From positions 1-5,979 of the forward strand of contig JAJFBJ010000198.1 of NCBI GenBank assembly GCA_020697375.1: a stretch of 5,979 nucleotides of DNA, given 5' to 3'. Each line of letters starts with the position of its first letter. Positions within the stretch are counted from its first letter, which is position 1. The notes beneath the pieces were generated by a model that saw only the letters and a list, made by a program, of their open reading frames with translations, was not told the DNA's origin and searched no databases. The translations under genes and the position numbers were made by a program. Origin of the DNA: Nitrospira sp. (GTDB taxonomy: Bacteria > Nitrospirota > Nitrospiria > Nitrospirales > Nitrospiraceae). This document shows, in pieces, positions 1 through 5,767 of the stretch.

Positions 1-11
1 AAGAGAACAGT

Positions 12-48
12 GTCGTCCTCTCGCCAGGCTCGATTTGAGGACAACGAC
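12..48 (+). promoter_or_regulatory. Upstream leader hairpin, possible antiterminator partner
   Basis: Bases 15-20 (GTCCTC) pair with 37-42 (GAGGAC). Three further pairs (12-14 with 46-48) form across a three-base bulge. The right arm can alternatively pair with 49-54, which is the left arm of the following terminator, so the two structures compete. Whether this is a true regulatory leader or just the end of an upstream transcript cannot be told from the window, because the sequence before base 1 is missing. Confidence 0.3.
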
Positions 49-88
49 GTCCTTTTAGCTCCCAGACGAGCTAAAGGACGTTTTTTTT
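47..88 (+). terminator. Rho-independent terminator, plus strand
   Basis: The left arm at 47-61 (ACGTCCTTTTAGCTC) pairs with the right arm at 68-81 (GAGCTAAAGGACGT) as 14 base pairs with one bulged T and a six-base loop. An uninterrupted run of eight T follows at 81-88. There is no T-run on the other side, so it acts on plus-strand transcription only. It either ends a gene left of the window or attenuates the lipoprotein gene whose ribosome site begins only 18 bases further on. Confidence 0.88.
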
Positions 89-119
89 GCCTTAACGAGA
101 TCAAAGAGGAGGCCTGCAA

Positions 120-383
120 GTGAATTGGACAGATGCTGCAAGATTATTATGCTTAAGCTTGATCCTCGGAGGATGCGCTTCATACAGTTCACAAGATGCG
201 GTCATCAAAGAAGCTCTGCAAGAAAGGGAAGAGGCTTATCTACGGTTGGCGAAGGCCATTACATCTTACTGCTCGGTGAGCACTGAAACTCTCGATGCAA
301 GACAAGCCTGCATTGTGGAGCGACGACTTCCCCTGCTTCAGTTTCAAAAAGGTCTGCAGATACTTCCTATGGGCCCATCTTGA
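120..383 (+). CDS. Small lipoprotein, function unknown
   Basis: An 87-residue protein starting with GTG. An exact AGGAGG at 107-112, seven bases upstream, fixes this start. The N-terminus is a short hydrophobic signal ending in the lipobox L16-G-G-C19, so the mature protein should be a diacylated, membrane-anchored lipoprotein of 69 residues beginning at Cys19. The signal is odd in having only one basic residue (R8) and an acidic one (D5) in front of the hydrophobic core. The mature part looks helical, with a charged stretch around residues 25-48 (QDAVIKEALQEREEAY), and carries two more cysteines (C51, C64) that could form a disulfide in the periplasm. I do not recognise a family. No promoter is visible between the preceding terminator and the ribosome site, so transcription probably reads through from the left. 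It converges on the lipoprotein gene at 445-798, with 61 bases between stops and no clear terminator there. Confidence 0.75.
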   Translation: MNWTDAARLLCLSLILGGCASYSSQDAVIKEALQEREEAYLRLAKAITSYCSVSTETLDARQACIVERRLPLLQFQKGLQILPMGPS

Positions 384-444
384 TTCTCTTCCACACTCCT
401 CCAATAACGGCGAGCGCCTGCGGTACACGTCGGCAGACCGCGGC

Positions 445-798
445 TTAGTTCACCATGTTGTGAGGCAGTTGACTGCGATACTCTCGTGCCAGTTCCTCAG
501 CCTTTTGCGCTTCTGCCGAGTATTGCAGCGCGAGCTCATGTTGACGGCTTACCTGTTCAGCATCATGCCCAGCTTGTGCGCTTTTTAATGCCGCCTCATG
601 TTCATAACGTTGAGCTAGGGCACTCAACTGCTCAGCTTGCTGCCGATACTCGAATGCCATAGTTTTGATACATGAATAATCCATTCCGCAAGGCGCCAAA
701 CTGGTTTGCTGCGTCTCTCCCGTGCCCATTGCACAGGCGACCATGAAGGTTCCACCCAAAAGCACGCTGCCCCGAAGTATGAGATGTGATGGCTTCAT
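445..798 (-). CDS. Small helical lipoprotein, function unknown
   Basis: A 117-residue protein with an ATG start preceded by AGGAGG (807-812 on the opposite strand) at eight bases, which fixes the start. The signal peptide has K2 and R9, a hydrophobic core, and a lipobox-like M19-V-A-C22, so it is probably lipidated at Cys22. M at -3 is less usual than L, so cleavage by signal peptidase I cannot be excluded. Residues 37 and 43 are cysteines (PCGMDYSC) that could pair. From about residue 46 to 110 the chain is one long Ala/Glu/Gln-rich helix or coiled coil. Two 15-residue segments, Y51-Y65 and Y93-Y107, align with shared Tyr, Ala and Leu positions, suggesting an internal repeat. It resembles the small coiled-coil lipoproteins common in Nitrospira-like genomes, but I assign no function. 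It appears monocistronic, with its own candidate promoter at 846-851. Confidence 0.78.
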   Translation of the reverse strand: MKPSHLILRGSVLLGGTFMVACAMGTGETQQTSLAPCGMDYSCIKTMAFEYRQQAEQLSALAQRYEHEAALKSAQAGHDAEQVSRQHELALQYSAEAQKAEELAREYRSQLPHNMVN

Positions 799-823
799 AA
801 CCTTCTCCTCCTTTAGTCAGCGA

Positions 824-871
824 TGCTCATTCGCAACCTATCGACATCATAACACCCTTTGCTATTCGCAA
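824..871 (-). repeat. Pair of direct repeats around a candidate promoter
   Basis: TTGCGAATGAGCA at 824-836 and TTGCGAATAGCA at 860-871 (minus strand) differ by one inserted base and are about 35 bases apart. The upstream copy is itself part of a small dyad (TTTGC-5-GCAAA). Their position on either side of the candidate -10 box suggests operator half-sites. No regulator is identified. Confidence 0.35.
846..851 (-). promoter_or_regulatory. Candidate -10 box for the 445-798 lipoprotein gene
   Basis: The minus strand reads TATGAT, one mismatch from TATAAT, about 48 bases upstream of the ATG. No good -35 box exists at 16-18 bases (the best is AGTTTG), which would fit an activator-dependent or weak promoter. 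Near-identical elements TTGCGAATGAGCA (824-836) and TTGCGAATAGCA (860-871) flank it. Confidence 0.35.
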
Positions 872-1114
872 ACTTAGACCCAAAAATAATTAGCCCTCAT
901 CTGATACCACCGACAGGCCAAACCAGCCCCATCTAGCCCCATGTCGCGAGCATCCTGTTTTGTGCTTCTTGTGGGGGTTGTCTGAGGTTGGACTTTGGGA
1001 AATTCGTAAACCGCAGGTCAATTCTCGTACAGTCTCTGTCACCAGTTTCAGGATCTCGCCTCAGTTTCCTTTCCGGCAGCTCTGCATCTGGTAAGTTCGA
1101 GAGTGTTCGAGATG

Positions 1115-1149
1115 AAAAGGGTGAGCAGGTGTCACGCCTCACTCACCCT
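1115..1149 (-). terminator. Rho-independent terminator after the SmbP-like gene
   Basis: On the minus strand, AGGGTGAG (1142-1149) pairs with CTCACCCT (1118-1125) as an 8-bp stem. Three further pairs (1137-1139 with 1127-1129) form inside. The stem runs into TTTT (1118-1115). It begins 34 bases after the stop codon at 1183. The T-run is short, so efficiency may be moderate. There is no T-run on the plus side. Confidence 0.65.
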
Positions 1150-1182
1150 CGTTGTACTAACCAGGTGCCTCAACTCTCCAAT

Positions 1183-1725
1183 TCACCGCTCACTGGACAC
1201 AGCTGCCATTGGTTCTGACTGAATTGCGACGTACTTCGTTCCAGCCGCTTGGGACAAGTTCTTACGAGCTTCACGAACAAAGTCAGTCGCTGAACGCACG
1301 GCAGCATCTTCACGGGGTGTGCCTGTGAGTTCCTGAGGATCTACGGCCTGGGGGGAACGAGCAGCCGGGCCTTGCGTCGACCCTTGAGGAAGACTCAAGG
1401 CTTTTCTCAAATTGGCAATTCCTTCATTCAAGCCAGGCACATTGCCTGCACGCTGTGCCTCATGGGCTCGCATCAACGACATCTTGGCATGTTCCAGTAG
1501 TTCTGCATCCTGTCCCATGTTGCCTGCAATTTCAGCGTCACGGGCATGCTCGATAGCCTTGTCGATATGGAGGCCGAAGAAGTGATTCTCCTTTTGGATG
1601 TAATACACACTTCCTGGATCGGTCACCACGCCCAAGTCGGGCGGTGCGGCCGCAGCATACGAAGCTGATGCAAGGACCAGGACAAAACTTCCCGCGCAGC
1701 TTAAGGTAAACTGTTTCTGTCGCAT
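1183..1725 (-). CDS. Exported SmbP-like His-containing helical protein
   Basis: A 180-residue protein. The frame is open to 1836, but the ATG at 1725 has AGGAGG (1731-1736) five bases upstream and begins a clean signal peptide (K4, hydrophobic core, ASYAAAA with cleavage near residue 27), so this start is preferred. Mature residues 48-110 resemble, as I recall it, the periplasmic small metal-binding protein SmbP of Nitrosomonas. The shared pattern is HIDKAIEHA around 53-61, then LLEHAKMSLMRAHEA around 76-90, AG spacers between helices, and a final INLRKAL-like helix. Histidines H48, H53, H60, H79 and H88 are kept on the helices, fewer than in classical SmbP. After a Pro/Gln-rich linker (112-136) there is an extra C-terminal helix (139-162) that classical SmbP lacks. 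Metal binding in the periplasm is plausible but inferred, and the reduced His count may mean weak or altered binding. It is the last gene of a probable three-gene unit, 144 bases after its upstream neighbour, and a terminator follows. Confidence 0.8.
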   Translation of the reverse strand: MRQKQFTLSCAGSFVLVLASASYAAAAPPDLGVVTDPGSVYYIQKENHFFGLHIDKAIEHARDAEIAGNMGQDAELLEHAKMSLMRAHEAQRAGNVPGLNEGIANLRKALSLPQGSTQGPAARSPQAVDPQELTGTPREDAAVRSATDFVREARKNLSQAAGTKYVAIQSEPMAAVSSER

Positions 1726-1869
1726 GGCTCCCTCCTTGGTGAACGTTCTACATCCCGCTAGATGGCGCTGGGTGACCCTCCGCAAAGCAAGCGCGCCTTC
1801 ACCGCCCGCTACCAGCTCCAACCAGACAGGCCACACCAGCCCATCTGGGAACCATCGCGGATCGCGGAA

Positions 1870-2250
1870 TCAGTAGGCAAACTCGCTTGTCCTTGCCGTC
1901 TGTCCCGGGACCGCAATGCCGTAGTCTTGGACCGGTGTCACCATTAACGAGAAATTGAACAGTTCATCCGCGGCTACCTCGCTGATGCCATGATCTCGCT
2001 GACGCAGCATTTGAAACCACTGGCCCATTTCCCTCTTGATCGCCTTCTGATCCCCGCGCTGAACAGCGTCCCGCACCACTTCCAACTTGTGGCTGTACGG
2101 TTGCCAGTTGGCGTTGGGATAGTTGGTCTTATAGAACGACATCGATTTGGCGACCTCGTCGATCCAAGCTGTGTCCGCTCGGGCAATTCCGGCGGCCCAG
2201 AGTAGGCCGAGGAGCCCGACCACCAGCATGACCCCAATGAGCGTCTTCAT
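1870..2250 (-). CDS. Small exported protein, function unknown
   Basis: A 126-residue protein. The frame opens at 2292, but the ATG at 2250 has AGGAGG (2257-2262) at six bases and is directly followed by a typical Sec signal (MK, then a long hydrophobic core, cleavage after ARA near residue 25), so it is chosen as the start. The mature part of about 101 residues is rich in aromatics (W, Y, F) and predicted helical in the middle, with a segment like SHKLEVVRDAVQRGDQKAIK followed by WFQMLRQRDHGIS. It has no cysteine and no lipobox, so it should be soluble in the periplasm or outside the cell. The arrangement recalls small conserved hypothetical proteins of Nitrospirota, but I cannot name a family. 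It lies 57 bases downstream of the 2308-2664 gene, with no promoter or terminator seen between them, so co-transcription is likely. Confidence 0.77.
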   Translation of the reverse strand: MKTLIGVMLVVGLLGLLWAAGIARADTAWIDEVAKSMSFYKTNYPNANWQPYSHKLEVVRDAVQRGDQKAIKREMGQWFQMLRQRDHGISEVAADELFNFSLMVTPVQDYGIAVPGQTARTSEFAY

Positions 2251-2307
2251 GCGAGTCCTCCTTCCTCGCCCTTGCCGTTCTCGAGCAATCACAAGACCCA
2301 GCTGGAA

Positions 2308-2664
2308 TTAGTACACGTCATATCCCGGTGCGCAGTACACATGGTTAATGGCATTCTTCCATGGTCCGCACAGCGGCCTACGATCTGGCATGACTATGGA
2401 GGACTCCGAATCAGGAACGCCCATGGGGTGTTCAACGTCTGTCGAAATTTCTGAAGCAATTCGACCATCGGAGACATCGGAGGATGGCCGCTCAGCACGC
2501 TCTTTGGCAGTGTCTTTATTGAGGTCAGTTAACGGAGCAACCGTCATGCCGTCTTTCTGATCGAATGCCGCTGTCTCTACCGCATACACCGAAGGACTCA
2601 GCGGCCATGAGCACAAAACTGCGAACGTTGCCAATGCCATCACGTTATAGATTGAGTATTTCAC
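2308..2664 (-). CDS. Small exported protein with C-terminal Cys pair, unknown
   Basis: A 118-residue protein using a GTG start at 2664. GGAGGT (2671-2676) lies six bases upstream and the frame then gives a good Sec signal (K2, core MALATFAVLC, cleavage after VYA near residue 28). The longer ATG frame from 2712 adds 16 residues that break the signal and has no ribosome site, so it is rejected. The mature part (about 90 residues) is polar and looks disordered through residues 30-95, rich in Asp, Glu and Ser. It ends in a compact segment with C99 and C111 (PLCGPW, then VYCAPGYDVY) that could close a disulfide loop. No family is recognised. It is first in a probable operon with the 1870-2250 and 1183-1725 genes. 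Its leader carries striking inverted repeats, which suggests that the cluster is regulated here. Confidence 0.72.
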   Translation of the reverse strand: MKYSIYNVMALATFAVLCSWPLSPSVYAVETAAFDQKDGMTVAPLTDLNKDTAKERAERPSSDVSDGRIASEISTDVEHPMGVPDSESSIVMPDRRPLCGPWKNAINHVYCAPGYDVY

Positions 2665-2684
2665 CGCTGCACCTCCATCGTTGT

Positions 2685-2707
2685 GCGGTGCACACACCGT
2701 GCATCGC
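2685..2707. repeat. Imperfect inverted repeat in the leader of the 2308-2664 gene
   Basis: GCGGTGCAC (2685-2693) and GTGCATCGC (2699-2707) form 9-base arms with one mismatch (a G:U pair in RNA) around a five-base spacer. The flanking TGT and ACA can extend the stem past one bulged base. It sits 9 bases upstream of the ribosome site, so it could be a leader hairpin in the mRNA or a DNA operator. Confidence 0.5.
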
Positions 2708-2712
2708 GACAC

Positions 2713-2735
2713 ATGATCAGCACTGGTCTGATCAT
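2713..2735. repeat. Perfect 8-base inverted repeat, candidate operator
   Basis: ATGATCAG (2713-2720), a seven-base spacer, then CTGATCAT (2728-2735): perfect arms and a classic operator-like geometry. Neither side has a T-run, so it is not a terminator. It overlaps the candidate -10 box of the 2308-2664 gene (2731-2736), where bound protein would block or remodel polymerase. Confidence 0.6.
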
Positions 2736-2736
2736 A
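2731..2736 (-). promoter_or_regulatory. Candidate -10 box for the exported-protein genes
   Basis: The minus strand reads TATGAT in the context CTTATGATC, close to the GTTATGATG of the 445-798 gene promoter. No recognisable -35 box exists 16-18 bases upstream, consistent with an activated promoter. It shares bases with the 2713-2735 palindrome. Confidence 0.3.
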
Positions 2737-2747
2737 AGAGCCCTCAT

Positions 2748-2767
2748 CGGGCAGAGCCTATTGCCCG
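2748..2767. repeat. Inverted repeat downstream of the response regulator gene
   Basis: CGGGCA (2748-2753) and TGCCCG (2762-2767) form a 6-bp GC-rich stem with an eight-base loop, 55 bases past the regulator stop codon. No T-run follows on either strand, so it is at best a weak or Rho-type terminator, or an additional protein-binding dyad. Confidence 0.45.
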
Positions 2768-2821
2768 GTGGATGGAATTTGACTACACCGAATGGGTGAG
2801 GAAGCAAGCAAAGGTGATGCG

Positions 2822-3466
2822 CTAGGATTCGTGGAGGTAAGCGAGGATGGCCTCAACTCGGCCTGTGACGGCTAATTTCTGATAGATATGATGGAGATGG
2901 GTCTTCACGGTGTCCACCGACACGCAGAGCTGATCGGCGATCAACTTATTTCCCAGTCCAGCTGCGGCATAGGCCAATATCTGCTTTTCCCGCTCGGTCA
3001 GCCGCGACAATCGCGAACCCTCCTCTCCCTGAGCCTGTGTCATGGCGGCCACTGCGCCGCGCGCGAACCGGTCGGGCATGAATGGGGACAACACCGTCTC
3101 GCCCCGATAGGTGGCACGAATGATTCGCAAGAACTCGGTATGGTCCGCGTCCTTTAAGATATAGCCGGTCGCCCCTGCCTGGACGGCGGCGATAATTCTT
3201 GTGTCCTCGTCATGAACGGACAGCATCAGGATCTTCATCTCCGGCAGACAGGTTCGAATGAGCTTCGTGGCGGCAACCCCATCGAGTCTTGGCATATCGA
3301 CGTCCATCAGAATGAGCGCGGGCTTCAGTTTCATCGCACACTCAAAAGCTTCCCGACCGTCCGTCGCTTCACCGACAACACTGAGATCCGGCTCACGATC
3401 GAGAAGCAGGCAGAGACTCTGCCGGAACAACCGTTGATCTTCAGCAATGAGCAACGTGATCGGCAT
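2822..3466 (-). CDS. NarL/LuxR-family two-component response regulator
   Basis: A 214-residue cytoplasmic DNA-binding regulator. The receiver domain (about 3-120) has the acidic pair E9-D10, the phosphorylation site D55 in LILMDVDMP, S83 in place of the common Thr/Ser switch residue, and K105 in GYILKD. A linker (125-152) leads to a C-terminal LuxR-type helix-turn-helix (154-211) with LTEREKQIL at the front and SVDTVKTHLHHIYQKL as the recognition region. Length and layout match the NarL group. The frame is open to 3559, but the ATG at 3466 is chosen because GAGG lies nine bases upstream and the receiver begins right there (MPITLLIAEDQ). The ATG at 3475 abuts that GAGG with no spacing. The gene overlaps the end of the kinase gene by 26 bases in another frame, indicating translational coupling and a cognate pair. 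Targets are unknown; the inverted repeats just downstream are candidates. Confidence 0.95.
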   Translation of the reverse strand: MPITLLIAEDQRLFRQSLCLLLDREPDLSVVGEATDGREAFECAMKLKPALILMDVDMPRLDGVAATKLIRTCLPEMKILMLSVHDEDTRIIAAVQAGATGYILKDADHTEFLRIIRATYRGETVLSPFMPDRFARGAVAAMTQAQGEEGSRLSRLTEREKQILAYAAAGLGNKLIADQLCVSVDTVKTHLHHIYQKLAVTGRVEAILAYLHES

Positions 3467-5720
3467 GGCAGGCATCCTCGAGGGGCAGTTCGACTGTGAA
3501 TACGGCGCCACCCTCCGGCCGATTGGCCGCACGAATCTGTCCATGGTGGGCCTCGACAACGAGTCGGCAGAAGTACAAACCTAGTCCTCGTCCGATTCTC
3601 CCGTCCTGGCGACCATAATGCTGGAAGAACATCTCGAAGATGTGAGGAAGTTCGTTAGCATCGAGGCCCGGACCTTCATCTTCCACGGAAAGCCATACGA
3701 TACCCAGTTCCGACGGGCTCGGGATTTGGTGCCAGAGAGAAATGACGATAGTACCCCCAATCGATGAAAACTTGACCGCATTGTGAACGAGATTAATCAG
3801 AGCCCGCTCGAGGCGTCGACGATCCGCTTTGATCGAGATCGCCTCATCAGGCAAGGAGAGCTGAATCTTCATGCGTCGAGCCTCTACCTCGGGTCGAAAC
3901 AGGCGAACCACTTCATGCACAAGGTCGTGTAGAGAGCAAAAGGAAGTCATTAACGGAAGTCCAGAGTAATGTTCCTGGTAGACATCCAACATATCGTTGA
4001 TCATGCCTTGCAATAACTCGATCGTGAACTGAAGATCCTCACACCATCCCCGGACTGGCGCTCCCTGCAATTCAGACCGGTGCCCCATAAGCTCCAGCGT
4101 CTTCTTCACTCCAGCCAGGGGATTACGGATATCATGGGCAAACATCGAGGCAAACTGGCTCAACGAGGCCAGCCGCTCTGATTGAAGGAGTTGGTCGCGA
4201 AGCTGTTTCTTCTCGGTCCAGTCGGTCAACTGAATCATGACCGATTCCGTAGTCTCAAGCGGGACAAGATCGACCTGCATCACGAAATCACCACCCATCG
4301 GCGCGGGAACTAGCCATTCTTCCGTGGATCGCTCGATGCCACTGTCGAAAACCTCTTCAAGTAACGCGCGAAGCCGTGGCTGATCTTTAGCACGGAACAG
4401 CTCAAACACTGAGGTACCGACAAGTCGAGTTGCCGGTTGCCGCAGTTTCATTTCTCCGCGCCGATTCAAATCGCGAATCGTGCCTGCGCGATCCACAAGC
4501 AGCCGCAAGTGCATCGAATGGTTCCACACCATACGATAATGCTCTTCGGAGCGGGCCAGGTCGCGATTAGCCTCCTGAAGTCTTTGAACATGTTGCCGAC
4601 TTTCTTGTGTGGCCTGAGTTAAGCGAAAAGTCAACTCGTCGAAGCTGGCAGCTAATGCGTCGATTTCCTCAATGCCGCTTCGAGTGGCCGAAGGTCCATG
4701 ACCGCTTTCACAGGGAACGTCCAGTGTGCGCATACGCTGCATCAGCGCATGAATGGGTCGAGCGATCCGCCTGGCGAGACGCCAACGGAGCATGGCAACT
4801 AATCCGATCGCGGCGACACCAAAGAAGGCGAGCCGTTCGGTCAAGGCGAGGAGGGGAGCGTTGATCTCGTCCGGATCCTGCTGCACCAAGACTGCCCAGC
4901 TACCTTGCAATCGAATATCCGAGCGCAGTCGTACCGGCGCAAGTCCGACAATTCCCTCAGCTCCCTCGTGCGTATCGGTGGCAACTTCTTTCCACATCGC
5001 GTTTGATACGTATTTGAGTGGATCGCCCGTCAGCGAGTCGGACAGCGCCAAGGGCACGTGAAGCGATGGATCACGCAGCAGGCAGGCCACAACCGTACCG
5101 CGTTCGTTCAACAGCATAATATGGCCAGTTCGACCAATGCGGCCCTCCAATACCGACCTGAGCAAGTGTTCACGTCCGAAGACGACCTTCAAGGCACCAA
5201 CGATAGTCCCCTCCGCCTCGCGGATCGGCACGGCCACTTCCCAATACCACCGTCCGGTTTCATCTCGGGTCAGTGTCCCAGCCCATGCGCGTTCTTCCTT
5301 GAAGATGACCGGCCACCATGGTTGCTGACGGTAGTGCGCGTTCGTGGTCGCGCTAATCGCATCGCCGACTGCTCGTCCTTTCTGATCCACAATCACCATG
5401 GACGTGAAATAGCGCTGCTGCTCCTCCCGGATCCGTCGGAGATCCGACGCATCGAAGGTTACGCGGGCACCATCTCGCGCAGCCGCGCGAATAATCGGCA
5501 GCCCCCCGAGTCGCTCTATCCATTCGATTTCTTTTGTGAGGAGGAGCCCGACGTTACCGGCACTTTGCCGCGCGAGTTCTTGGAAAGTGACGCCGACGGT
5601 ATAACGAAGAGAGGTCTTGGCATGCCAGTAGGCATATACCAACCCGATCGTACCCAAGAGGAGACCGATCGAAAGAACGGAGAGCGTGATCGAGCGTTCG
5701 AGGCTGACCCGCTTTCTCAT
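3441..5720 (-). CDS. Membrane sensor histidine kinase (Cache-HAMP-PAS-HisKA-HATPase)
   Basis: A 759-residue kinase that should autophosphorylate on His and pass phosphate to the adjacent regulator. Order: TM1 about 11-32; a periplasmic region about 33-291 that looks like a double Cache sensor (WW at 135-136, WYWEVAVPI at 158-166, GHIMLLNERGTVVA in the second lobe); TM2 about 296-315; HAMP about 315-369 with RPIHAL and EEIDALAASFDEL; a short coiled coil; a PAS domain about 392-502; then HisKA with H529 in FAHDIRNPL. The ATP domain (about 597-748) has N643/N646 (NLVHNAVKF), the G1 box DEGPGLD from D681, the F-box near FEMFF, and the G2 box GRGLGLYFCR. All catalytic residues are present. The ATG at 5720 has AGGTGG four bases upstream. 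No ATG, GTG or TTG lies further upstream in frame before a stop at about 5793-5795, so the start is firm. Its ligand is unknown; Cache domains usually bind small extracellular molecules. Confidence 0.95.
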   Translation of the reverse strand: MRKRVSLERSITLSVLSIGLLLGTIGLVYAYWHAKTSLRYTVGVTFQELARQSAGNVGLLLTKEIEWIERLGGLPIIRAAARDGARVTFDASDLRRIREEQQRYFTSMVIVDQKGRAVGDAISATTNAHYRQQPWWPVIFKEERAWAGTLTRDETGRWYWEVAVPIREAEGTIVGALKVVFGREHLLRSVLEGRIGRTGHIMLLNERGTVVACLLRDPSLHVPLALSDSLTGDPLKYVSNAMWKEVATDTHEGAEGIVGLAPVRLRSDIRLQGSWAVLVQQDPDEINAPLLALTERLAFFGVAAIGLVAMLRWRLARRIARPIHALMQRMRTLDVPCESGHGPSATRSGIEEIDALAASFDELTFRLTQATQESRQHVQRLQEANRDLARSEEHYRMVWNHSMHLRLLVDRAGTIRDLNRRGEMKLRQPATRLVGTSVFELFRAKDQPRLRALLEEVFDSGIERSTEEWLVPAPMGGDFVMQVDLVPLETTESVMIQLTDWTEKKQLRDQLLQSERLASLSQFASMFAHDIRNPLAGVKKTLELMGHRSELQGAPVRGWCEDLQFTIELLQGMINDMLDVYQEHYSGLPLMTSFCSLHDLVHEVVRLFRPEVEARRMKIQLSLPDEAISIKADRRRLERALINLVHNAVKFSSIGGTIVISLWHQIPSPSELGIVWLSVEDEGPGLDANELPHIFEMFFQHYGRQDGRIGRGLGLYFCRLVVEAHHGQIRAANRPEGGAVFTVELPLEDACHADHVAHC

Positions 5721-5767
5721 GGCTCCACCTGATTGAGAGCCGATGGGAGCAACGTCGACAACACACC

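Larger units (their letters stand above)
799..1113. other. Intergenic stretch without a credible gene
   Basis: The left end carries the ribosome site, candidate promoter and direct repeats of the 445-798 lipoprotein gene. The remainder, about 880-1113, has short open frames on both strands. None has a ribosome site, signal peptide or protein-like composition that I can support. The only structure seen there is an 8-base tandem repeat AGCCCCAT at 925-932 and 935-942, ten bases apart. Confidence 0.6.

Noticed and set aside
412..441. Possible bidirectional terminator between the convergent lipoprotein genes (GCGGT at 420-424 with ACCGC at 437-441)
   Set aside because: The stem is only five pairs with a 12-base loop and no T-run follows on either strand.
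933..1142. Open frame of 69 codons on the minus strand
   Set aside because: It has no ribosome site, starts inside the terminator hairpin, and has a low-quality Arg/Pro-rich composition.
988..1218. Open frame of 76 codons on the plus strand
   Set aside because: It has no ribosome site, no recognisable protein features, and runs through the minus-strand terminator and into the end of the SmbP-like gene.
1741..1778. Palindromes GAACGTTC (1741-1748) and GGGTGACCC (1770-1778) upstream of the SmbP-like gene
   Set aside because: Each is only 8-9 bases, no promoter is recognisable nearby, and such short palindromes are expected by chance in this much sequence.
1726..1836. N-terminal extension of the SmbP-like protein to an ATG at 1836
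   Set aside because: The extension would bury the signal peptide, and the internal ATG at 1725 has a perfect AGGAGG at the right distance.
1854..1867. Tandem duplication ATCGCGGATCGCGG
   Set aside because: Two 7-base units just past the stop codon of the 1870-2250 gene. Too short to infer a function; likely chance or slippage.
1800..1869. Possible terminator between the 1870-2250 and 1183-1725 genes
   Set aside because: Only short GC stems such as CAGA with TCTG were found, with no T-run on the minus strand.
5058..5732. Long plus-strand open frame (224 codons) opposite the kinase gene
   Set aside because: It is antisense to the kinase sensor domain, whose minus-strand protein has clear domains. 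The plus product has no family features or ribosome site.
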